5,128 nucleotides of DNA, from the NCBI GenBank assembly GCA_029250305.1, contig JAQXFM010000198.1, positions 1 to 5,128 on the forward strand, written 5' to 3'. This document shows positions 1 through 5,128 of the stretch, one piece after another. The translations under genes and the position numbers were made by a program. The stretch is from Candidatus Poseidoniaceae archaeon (GTDB lineage: Archaea; Thermoplasmatota; Poseidoniia; Poseidoniales; Poseidoniaceae). The notes under the pieces were generated by a model. It was not told the DNA's origin. It worked only from the letters and a program-made list of their open reading frames with translations, and did not search any database. Position 1 is the stretch's first letter, and the number at the start of each line of letters is the position of its first letter.

Positions 1-1
1 C

Positions 2-1027
2 GTTCATCCATACGAAATGCCCCAAATGGTTGATGAGATGATCAAGCAAGAAGAACAAAACATCGAATTTTCTGTCTATCTGACCCTTCCTGAATTGACA
101 CCAGAACTTCCATTGGAGACGATTCCTCTTGCGCTTCTGAGTCACGGTTGGGGTTACCCAGTTTATGAGGAATACACCGATTGGATTTCTTACCTCGCCG
201 CACGTGGAATCGCCGTCGCGTTCGTGCAATACCCCTCACACATTGACCCACCAATTCCTGAAGGTCTCAAGGGCATTGATGTGGAAGGTGCGTCCAACTA
301 CCCGCATCATGAATACCGTGCCATGGCAATTGCAGCGGCCCTCGACACCGTTGAGAATCTTGCTCTCAATGAATCCCGTCATCCATCCGTTGATGCAGCC
401 CTTGGCAACGTCACCATTAACCCAAGTCATTTGTGGATTGGTGGTCACAGCCTTGGAGGTGCATACACCTTTGTTCAACTCTATGAATCAATGGAACGCG
501 GCTGGGGGAATGAGACGCTGTTCGTCAACATCGAATCAGGATGGACACGGCCAAACCAAGCACACCTTCAACCAAACCTCTCCCGAATGCCAGCCGATAC
601 CATGGTTCACATCGCTCGTGGCGTTGATGACATGACCGTGGATGCGTGCTACAGCGTGCATCATCAACAGGTCTACAGCGCCCTACCTGATGAGCATGTA
701 TTGTACATTGAACTGCAGAGTGATTTGTATGGCTTCCCACGCCTGGTTGGTTCGCACTATCTTCCAACGGATTCTGTTCATGATCGCCTCGCAGATTTCG
801 GCGTGTACCGCCGCATCGCAGCCCAGGCAGATTGGGTGTTTGCACGGACACAGGGCGACAACAACACGGAATCTTTTGCATACGACCACTTGACCGACGG
901 CGAGTTGCTTCGCTCGATGGGTGAATGGTCAGATGGTACGCCTGTGTTGCCTTTATTGGTCTATGAAGACGCACTGAACACTGAAAAGAAATTTGCTTAT
1001 TGCGAGACCTTTGAAGGCGTCCTCTGA
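2..1027 (+). CDS. Alpha/beta-hydrolase (cutinase/chlorophyllase-like esterase family), N-terminus cut off by window edge
   Basis: Predicted serine hydrolase, probably an esterase or lipase; the substrate cannot be read from sequence. Numbering from the first in-window ATG (base 17, 336 residues): an HGWG oxyanion-type motif at 43-46, the nucleophile elbow GHSLG at 143-147 (Ser145), a candidate acid at Asp204/Asp205 in GVDDMTVD, and a candidate catalytic His247 in the stretch QSDLYGFPRLVGSHYLPTD. These come in the normal order Ser-Asp-His. The C-terminal MGEWSDGTPVLPL stretch (301-313) resembles the tail of many such hydrolases. The frame is open from base 2 (VHPYE before the ATG), and the region before the first strand looks like part of the domain, so I treat the gene as 5' partial; base 17 is the fallback start. 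Any signal peptide would lie outside the window. Five N-x-S/T sequons would suit an exported protein, but that is only inference. gcvT follows 59 bases downstream on the same strand. The fold is secure; the substrate is unknown. Confidence 0.85.
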   Translation, partial: VHPYEMPQMVDEMIKQEEQNIEFSVYLTLPELTPELPLETIPLALLSHGWGYPVYEEYTDWISYLAARGIAVAFVQYPSHIDPPIPEGLKGIDVEGASNYPHHEYRAMAIAAALDTVENLALNESRHPSVDAALGNVTINPSHLWIGGHSLGGAYTFVQLYESMERGWGNETLFVNIESGWTRPNQAHLQPNLSRMPADTMVHIARGVDDMTVDACYSVHHQQVYSALPDEHVLYIELQSDLYGFPRLVGSHYLPTDSVHDRLADFGVYRRIAAQADWVFARTQGDNNTESFAYDHLTDGELLRSMGEWSDGTPVLPLLVYEDALNTEKKFAYCETFEGVL

Positions 1028-1057
1028 TTGGGATTGGGTACCTTCCTTTTGCTTGAG

Positions 1058-1063
1058 TTTAAG
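1058..1063 (+). promoter_or_regulatory. TATA-like box of gcvT (TTTAAG)
   Basis: TTTAAG lies in the 59-base gap between the hydrolase stop and gcvT, with 23 bases between the box and the ATG at 1087. In archaea transcription starts about 22-27 bases after the box, so the mRNA would begin at or very near the start codon. There is no GGAGG-type sequence before this ATG, which also favours leaderless translation. The stretch AGTTTA (1056-1061) recurs in the gcvPA promoter. Prediction by eye only. Confidence 0.45.
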
Positions 1064-1086
1064 GGGCGCCTTGAACTGCCAATGCC

Positions 1087-2205
1087 ATGAGCGAAGGCAC
1101 CCCAGTTCGGACAGCACTTTACGAAGAACATGTTGCACTCAACGCCAACCTTGTCGATTTCCACGGGTTCGAATTGCCAATTTGGTATTCGAACATCAAG
1201 CAGGAGCACCTTGCGACTCGGGCCACGGCTGGATTGTTTGATGTGTCGCACATGGGGTCATTCCGTTTCAGCGGAAAAGAGGTCAAATCTTGGCTTGAAG
1301 GATTGGCGACTCAAAAAGTGACGGCCGTTGCTCCACCGCGCTGTGCCTACACCCACTTTTTGGATGATGACGGCGTTCTTATTGATGACATGATTTTTGC
1401 AGTGGTTTCTGAGGAAGAAATACTCGGCGTCCCAAACGCTTCGATGATCGACGTGATGTGGGAATGGTTCAGCAAGCATTTGCCAACGGATGGGTCCATC
1501 CAGTTGGAAAACCTCTCTGATGCGACCTCGATTATGGCTCTTCAAGGGCCTGAAGCGAAAGCATTGCTAAGCGCAGTCTTAGGGGGACAAAATCATGTGG
1601 GTCGGTTCAAGTGGCAAGCGATTGGCGACAATCCCCTCGGTGTAACTGGGTGGCTCCAAGGCACAGGATACACCGGCGAAGCTGGTTACGAAATTTTCGT
1701 ACCAAATGAAGAAGTCTCCAAACTATGGCGAGCACTGATCGATGCGGGCGCAGTTCCAGTTGGACTGGGTGCTCGCGACACACTGCGGCTCGAGAAAGGA
1801 TTTCTCTTGTCAGGTGTCGATTTCTGTTGGCCTCCGCTCGCAGAAGGTGAGAATGCGGCTTTCCTCGCTCGTGATTCATGGGAGACAAACGTACCTTTCG
1901 GCCTCGATCTAGAGCATGACTTTGTTGGAAAACACAGAGTGGTAGGTCACGCAGAGGACGACGCTCGATGGTGGGGCATTCGTTACACTGAGAAAGGACC
2001 GCTCCCACGTCCTGGCAAAGAAGTCACGCTTCCTGATGGCACACTGATTGGGGCACTTACCTCCGGTGCACCTGCCCCAAGTTTGGAGAACGTTGGAATT
2101 GGTATCGGCTATCTCACGCAGGTGAAGGAAGGCGACGAAGTTCTCGTGGTCGCCAGCCCAAGGAAGTCAGTCAAGGCAGTGGTTGTCCGCCCGCCGTTCC
2201 TTTGA
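1087..2205 (+). CDS. gcvT: Aminomethyltransferase, T-protein of the glycine cleavage system
   Basis: Transfers the one-carbon unit from aminomethyl-lipoyl-GcvH to a tetrahydrofolate-type carrier and releases ammonia; cytoplasmic. At 372 residues it has normal family length. Signatures seen: LYEEHVALNANLVDFHGFELP (11-31), the near-invariant FDVSHMG (51-57), IDDMIF (99-104) holding the position of the conserved catalytic aspartate of the family, NAS (117-119), GYTGEAGYEIF (194-204) and GLGARDTLRLEKG (226-238). A C-terminal barrel-type domain carries GALTSGAPAPSLENVGIGIGYL (322-343). The GYTGE and GARDTLRLE motifs separate true GcvT from YgfZ-like and dimethylglycine dehydrogenase-like relatives. 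The start at 1087 is supported by the TATA-like box upstream and by the family N-terminus (TPVRTALYEEH). No Shine-Dalgarno is visible. The partner genes gcvPA and gcvPB lie downstream beyond an antisense glycosyltransferase gene, whose stop codon directly abuts this one. Confidence 0.96.
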   Translation: MSEGTPVRTALYEEHVALNANLVDFHGFELPIWYSNIKQEHLATRATAGLFDVSHMGSFRFSGKEVKSWLEGLATQKVTAVAPPRCAYTHFLDDDGVLIDDMIFAVVSEEEILGVPNASMIDVMWEWFSKHLPTDGSIQLENLSDATSIMALQGPEAKALLSAVLGGQNHVGRFKWQAIGDNPLGVTGWLQGTGYTGEAGYEIFVPNEEVSKLWRALIDAGAVPVGLGARDTLRLEKGFLLSGVDFCWPPLAEGENAAFLARDSWETNVPFGLDLEHDFVGKHRVVGHAEDDARWWGIRYTEKGPLPRPGKEVTLPDGTLIGALTSGAPAPSLENVGIGIGYLTQVKEGDEVLVVASPRKSVKAVVVRPPFL

Positions 2206-3342
2206 TCACAACAAGGACTCAACCGCAGCAATCATGGCCGTTTGCTGGTCCAACCCTCGATCGGTTGGTTCGACGATTGTATTTCGTAAGGACAGAAGGG
2301 CTGCACTGATTGCTTCAGTGTCCCCCCACGCTGCAGGCACTCCAAGTGCTTCTGCTCTGCAAATCTCACCCATTAAGCATTCAGAATTTACCACTGTAGG
2401 GACTCCGAAAGAGGCTGCATCGAACATTTTGACGGGCAACGCACCCTGCATGATGTTGCCACGTTGCGGTTCGTACATTGCATACATCACGTCCACATCG
2501 GCCATGAGTTCTGGAAGATCATGTGCCTCGAAAGCTGCACTCAGTTGGAGGTGGATGCCCAAACGACTCGCCTCCGTTAGCAACAGATGGTGCACAGCAT
2601 CGGCAGCAACCCCATCGCCGGCGATTTTCAGGCCGGGTCGCTGATCCGCAGGTATGAGTTCAATCGCTTTGATGAGCCATTGGAAACTTTCCAATTCTCG
2701 AACTCGGCCAAGATACGCAACGGTCCAACCATTGTTTCTGACTGTTTTTTGAACATCTCTCTGAACGTATGGACGATTTTCCACCACCATGGAAGATATT
2801 CCGTGGCCATCAAGGTATTCTTTGAATCCATTGTGGACCCCATCCATTCGCATTCCTGAACTGGTGACAACAAGGTTTGCACTTCTTGCTCTTCGTAGGG
2901 CGGTGCGTTCCATCACCCATGCAACGGTACGGCGAAAAAGTGACCTTGGTCGCCCCATGAGGGCCCATGTATGATGCAGGTCATGCATGTCGTAGACCAA
3001 TTTCGCTCCGGTTTTGTTCGCAACTTTCACGCCGATGGCAAGGGTATCGGCATCATGGCAATACACGCAATGAGGCGGATTCGCCAAAAGCGTTGAAATG
3101 ACTGTTTTGTTGAAGGCTCGTTTGCCTTTCAAAGTCGACCATTTGGCACCGTAAGAAAATGAACCGATATGATAACGCATGATTCTGAAACCATCCCTTG
3201 ATTCACTCATTTGCGATGCTTGATTTCGGTCGAACGCATGGATTGTGACATCGTGTCCTGCACCCGCCAAAACCTTGGCACTGCGGAGCACTCGTGGGTC
3301 GGGAGAGCAGGCGTTGGTTACCACCATTGCAATGCTCGCCAT
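2206..3342 (-). CDS. GT4-type (GT-B fold) glycosyltransferase
   Basis: Predicted nucleotide-sugar-dependent glycosyltransferase of 378 residues, normal length for GT4, with no evident transmembrane segment, so probably cytosolic or peripheral. The N-terminal acceptor domain starts MVVTNACSPDPRVLRSAKVL (6-25), followed by GHDVTIHAFDR (29-39), a YCHDADTLAIG segment (94-104) and LVYDMHDLHHTW (115-126), all typical of this GT4 subgroup. The donor domain has VAYLGRVRELESF (208-220), AGDG (241-244) and PVKMFDAASFGVPTVV (303-318), the sugar-nucleotide loop. Where many relatives have glutamate in KxFE, this protein has Asp308. The start MASIAMVV places the first beta-strand at the usual position; no Shine-Dalgarno precedes it. 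Sugar and acceptor are unknown; a role in surface polysaccharide, glycolipid or protein glycosylation is inference. It is divergent from gcvPA (124-base gap) and convergent with gcvT (zero gap), so it is a single-gene unit here. Confidence 0.88.
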   Translation of the reverse strand: MASIAMVVTNACSPDPRVLRSAKVLAGAGHDVTIHAFDRNQASQMSESRDGFRIMRYHIGSFSYGAKWSTLKGKRAFNKTVISTLLANPPHCVYCHDADTLAIGVKVANKTGAKLVYDMHDLHHTWALMGRPRSLFRRTVAWVMERTALRRARSANLVVTSSGMRMDGVHNGFKEYLDGHGISSMVVENRPYVQRDVQKTVRNNGWTVAYLGRVRELESFQWLIKAIELIPADQRPGLKIAGDGVAADAVHHLLLTEASRLGIHLQLSAAFEAHDLPELMADVDVMYAMYEPQRGNIMQGALPVKMFDAASFGVPTVVNSECLMGEICRAEALGVPAAWGDTEAISAALLSLRNTIVEPTDRGLDQQTAMIAAVESLL

Positions 3343-3403
3343 GGTGCCGCTATCGTGCTAGAGGACATGAGGTATTCGGCTTCCTTCTTGCAGCGGGTCA
3401 AAG

Positions 3404-3419
3404 GGCGATTATTATCACC
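3404..3419. promoter_or_regulatory. Candidate operator: imperfect dyad between divergent genes
   Basis: GGCGAT-TATT-ATCACC forms two 6-base arms with one mismatch around a 4-base AT-rich centre. It lies 13 bases upstream of the TATA-like box of gcvPA and 61 bases upstream of the glycosyltransferase start, a position where an archaeal activator or a shared regulator could bind. One short imperfect palindrome can arise by chance, so this is a candidate only. Confidence 0.25.
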
Positions 3420-3432
3420 GTTCCGCGCTCAG

Positions 3433-3440
3433 TTTATACT
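3433..3440 (+). promoter_or_regulatory. TATA-like box of gcvPA-gcvPB (TTTATACT)
   Basis: TTTATACT sits in the 124-base divergent gap, 26 bases before the gcvPA ATG. Read as an archaeal TATA box it predicts a transcript start within a few bases of the start codon. Read as a bacterial -10 element (TATACT) it lacks a convincing -35 box at the usual distance. The preceding bases share AGTTTA (3431-3436) with the gcvT promoter. Confidence 0.5.
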
Positions 3441-3450
3441 ACACCCGAGA

Positions 3451-3456
3451 GGGAGG
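3451..3456 (+). promoter_or_regulatory. Possible Shine-Dalgarno of gcvPA (GGGAGG)
   Basis: GGGAGG lies 10 bases before the ATG at 3467, slightly long but acceptable spacing. It supports that start. It conflicts partly with the leaderless reading of the TATA-like box at 3433-3440, because a transcript starting about 25 bases after the box would exclude it. An ATG directly after it (3457) is in another frame and is not the gcvPA start. Confidence 0.4.
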
Positions 3457-3466
3457 ATGTATTGCT

Positions 3467-4843
3467 ATGGTCGACCAACTGCCGAATCTGGGCCGCGAGG
3501 CCGAAATGCTTGCCACTATGGGAATGACTTCGATGGAGGACTTGTTTGCGGATATTCCCGATGAAGTTCGAATGAAAGGACGATTGCCCCTCCCCGATCC
3601 GCAATCCGAAGAAGAAATCATTGCAGATGCCCGTCGATTGCTGGGATCGAACGTTGCGCTTGGCGACCGAGTCTCGTTTTTAGGTGCAGGTCTCTACCGT
3701 AATTATGTTCCCGCAGCGGTCTTCCAGCTCATCACCCGAGGGGAGTTCCTCACTTCTTACACACCATACCAGCCAGAAGTCAGTCAAGGGATGCTTCAGG
3801 CTATGTGGGAATTCCAGACACTCATTTCAGAACTTGTAGGCCTCCCAGTTGCAAACCTCTCCCTCTACGATGGCTCCACTGCCGCTGCCGAGGCGATTAC
3901 TTGCAGCGTTCGTGTTCACAACCGCAAAGCAACACAGAAGAACACGGTGTATGTCTCGGAATTAACGCCTCCAGACCGTATGTCCGTCATGGAGAATTAC
4001 TGCCAAGGTGCGGAGATTCACATCCAACTGCTCAGACACAATCCAGACGGCACCGTCAATCTCTCCTCTGCACAAGAAGCAGCAGGTTCCTGTGGTGTCT
4101 ATGTTGAGCAACCAAACCCCATCGGCGTTCTCGATGGTGGACTCCCGTTGTTGAAGGAAATTGTCGGTGAGCACACCGCACTCATCGTGGCTGTTCAACC
4201 AATTTCTCTCGGATTGGTGGAGGCGCCAGGTACTTACGGTGCAGATATTGTGGTTGGTGAAGGCCAACCTCTTGGAAGTCCGATCACTGGTGGCGGCCCA
4301 ATTTACGGGATTTTTGCTTGCAGCAAGACCTACCTGCGATTGATGCCTGGCCGAATCGTTGGTCGAAGCGTCGATGTTGATGGTAAGGAAGCCTACTGCC
4401 TCACGCTTTCGACCCGGGAACAACACATTCGACGGCATCGAGCAACCTCGAACATATGCACCAACGAAACCCTCATCGCATTGATGGGTGCCATGCACAT
4501 GTCGCTGTTGGGTCCTGAGGGACTTCACGATCTCGCTGTTCGTAACATGGCGGCCTGCACCCTTGGGAAGCAAAAACTGTCTGCTATTGAGGGCGTTCAT
4601 CTTCCGCATGCTTCGAGCCATCATTTCCAAGAATTCGTGGTCGAGTTGCCCGGTCGTGCAAGCGAATGCCTCGCTTACCTCGACAGCGTGGGGATTGTTG
4701 GCGGTTTTGATTTGGCTCGTTGGTACCCCCGCCAGCCAAATTGGTTGCTCGTCTCCTTCACTGATCAAACACAAGCCAATGAAGTTGAATTGCTGGCTGA
4801 ACACATCGAAGTTTGGGCGGCAAGCCAGGGGGTGACTGCATGA
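3467..4843 (+). CDS. gcvPA: Glycine dehydrogenase (decarboxylating) subunit 1, P-protein N-terminal half
   Basis: First subunit of the split P-protein, which with GcvPB decarboxylates glycine on PLP and loads the aminomethyl group onto lipoyl-GcvH. At 458 residues it has the normal length for GcvPA. Hallmarks: FLGAGLYRNYVPAAV (71-85), EFLTSYTPYQPEVSQG (93-108), EFQTLISELVGLPVAN (115-130), YDGSTAAAEA (134-143), and PGRIVGRSVDVDGKEAYCLT (294-313) followed by STREQHIRRHRATSNICTN (315-333). The N-terminus MVDQLPNLGREAEMLATMG matches the family start (threonine- or proline-rich leader, then a short helix), and the ATG at 3467 fits both the TATA-like box and a GGGAGG sequence. This subunit has the type I aminotransferase-like fold, but the PLP-binding lysine lies in GcvPB. 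Its stop overlaps the gcvPB start in ATGA, so the two are probably translationally coupled and made in equal amounts. Confidence 0.96.
   Translation: MVDQLPNLGREAEMLATMGMTSMEDLFADIPDEVRMKGRLPLPDPQSEEEIIADARRLLGSNVALGDRVSFLGAGLYRNYVPAAVFQLITRGEFLTSYTPYQPEVSQGMLQAMWEFQTLISELVGLPVANLSLYDGSTAAAEAITCSVRVHNRKATQKNTVYVSELTPPDRMSVMENYCQGAEIHIQLLRHNPDGTVNLSSAQEAAGSCGVYVEQPNPIGVLDGGLPLLKEIVGEHTALIVAVQPISLGLVEAPGTYGADIVVGEGQPLGSPITGGGPIYGIFACSKTYLRLMPGRIVGRSVDVDGKEAYCLTLSTREQHIRRHRATSNICTNETLIALMGAMHMSLLGPEGLHDLAVRNMAACTLGKQKLSAIEGVHLPHASSHHFQEFVVELPGRASECLAYLDSVGIVGGFDLARWYPRQPNWLLVSFTDQTQANEVELLAEHIEVWAASQGVTA
4827..4835 (+). promoter_or_regulatory. Ribosome binding site of gcvPB within the gcvPA 3' end
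   Basis: AGGGGGTGA, near the archaeal/bacterial consensus GGAGGTGA, lies inside the last codons of gcvPA, with 4 bases before the ATG at 4840. It decides the gcvPB start and supports translation from a joint gcvPA-gcvPB mRNA. Confidence 0.55.
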
Positions 4844-5128
4844 GTCATCTGTTCGAACACAACGGTGCACCTGGTAAAGGGTATTCTCAACCGGCACCAC
4901 TGCTTCCGGAATCGGCAATTGACGTGCCTGATTCACTTATTCGAAAGCAGGCTCCACGTTGGCCACGAATTTCAGAACCTGAGATGGTGCGTCACTACAC
5001 GTGGCTCTCAAAGCGAAACTTTGGAATTGACACAGGATTCTATCCACTCGGTTCGTGCACAATGAAGCACAACCCCCGAGTGAACGAAGTCATTGCCCAA
5101 CTTCCGGGGATTGCTGACATCCACCCAC
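4840..5128 (+). CDS. gcvPB: Glycine dehydrogenase (decarboxylating) subunit 2, P-protein C-terminal half, 3' partial
   Basis: PLP-carrying second subunit of the split P-protein. Only the first 96 codons are in the window, out of roughly 470-510 in the family. After a variable leader (MSHLFEHNGAPGKG), the visible part has LLPESAIDVPDSLIRKQAPR (21-40), SEPEMVRHYTWLSKRNFGID (45-64) and the family hallmark TGFYPLGSCTMKHNPRVNE (65-83). His77 replaces the tyrosine usual in MKYNP, a modest substitution. The start is fixed by the ATGA overlap with gcvPA and the AGGGGGTGA before it. The PLP lysine and the rest of the active site lie beyond the right edge. The reading frame stays open to base 5128 with no stop. 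Confidence 0.95.
   Translation, partial: MSHLFEHNGAPGKGYSQPAPLLPESAIDVPDSLIRKQAPRWPRISEPEMVRHYTWLSKRNFGIDTGFYPLGSCTMKHNPRVNEVIAQLPGIADIHP

Noticed and set aside
525..974. Minus-strand open frame of 149 codons inside the hydrolase gene, and the plus-frame one at 165-635
   Set aside because: Both overlap the well-supported hydrolase frame, have low-complexity or Arg/Cys/His-rich composition typical of shadow frames, and match no family I recognise.
2250..2268. Hairpin CCAACC-N7-GGTTGG as an intrinsic terminator for gcvT
   Set aside because: It lies in the coding region of the glycosyltransferase, has only a 6-base stem and no T tract after it. It is probably a chance repeat; it is mentioned only because no other terminator is possible between the genes.
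2183..2644. Plus-strand open frame of 153 codons opposite the 3' part of the glycosyltransferase
   Set aside because: It is antisense to the conserved donor-binding domain, begins inside gcvT, and its Ser/Ala-rich translation shows no motif.
3343..3466. Glycine riboswitch upstream of gcvPA
   Set aside because: Glycine riboswitches are common before bacterial gcv genes, but the 124-base gap is short for a tandem aptamer, the predicted TATA box leaves almost no leader, and I see no matching conserved core. The 59-base gap before gcvT is too short.
3962..4936. Long minus-strand open frame of 324 codons opposite gcvPA and gcvPB
   Set aside because: It lies fully antisense to strongly conserved GCS genes, crosses their junction, shows no recognisable domain or motif and has no promoter. 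It is explained as a shadow of codon bias in the plus-strand genes.
1..5128. Defence system, mobile element, CRISPR array or other undescribed multi-gene system
   Set aside because: No repeats, transposase, integrase, att-like sites or defence domains are visible. All genes belong to known metabolic or glycosylation families.

Overview
This window carries part of a glycine cleavage system (GCS) with two unrelated genes. It most likely comes from a marine planktonic euryarchaeon of the Marine Group II (Candidatus Poseidoniales) kind, with moderate confidence. Three observations point that way. The P-protein is split into two subunits, as in archaea, Thermotoga and Gram-positive bacteria rather than in Proteobacteria. 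gcvT and gcvPA both have a TATA-like box (TTTAAG, TTTATA) about 24-29 bases before the start codon, the spacing expected of archaeal leaderless or near-leaderless transcripts. gcvT and the glycosyltransferase gene have no Shine-Dalgarno sequence. A bacterium with a split P-protein cannot be excluded without a database search.

Layout. Bases 2-1027 (+) encode an alpha/beta-hydrolase whose frame is open to the left edge, so its N-terminus is probably cut off. After a 59-base gap, 1087-2205 (+) encodes GcvT, the aminomethyltransferase (T-protein). Directly against its stop codon, with no spacer, 2206-3342 on the minus strand encodes a GT4-type glycosyltransferase. A 124-base divergent intergenic region (3343-3466) follows, with a TATA-like box and an imperfect dyad. 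Then 3467-4843 (+) encodes GcvPA (glycine dehydrogenase subunit 1), overlapping by four bases (ATGA) with gcvPB (4840 to the right edge), of which the first 96 codons are visible.

How the genes fit together. GcvPA and GcvPB together form the PLP-dependent decarboxylase that loads the aminomethyl group of glycine onto the lipoyl arm of GcvH. GcvT then passes the one-carbon unit to a tetrahydrofolate-type carrier and releases ammonia. gcvH and the dihydrolipoamide dehydrogenase gene are not in the window. The glycosyltransferase lies antisense between gcvT and gcvPA, so gcvT and gcvPA-gcvPB cannot share a simple operon and need separate promoters. The hydrolase and the glycosyltransferase have no evident biochemical link to glycine cleavage.

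I found no RNA genes, mobile elements, CRISPR arrays, riboswitch or evidence of a new multi-gene system. The points of interest are the interrupted cluster, the abutting convergent stops, the two similar gcv promoters and a candidate operator.
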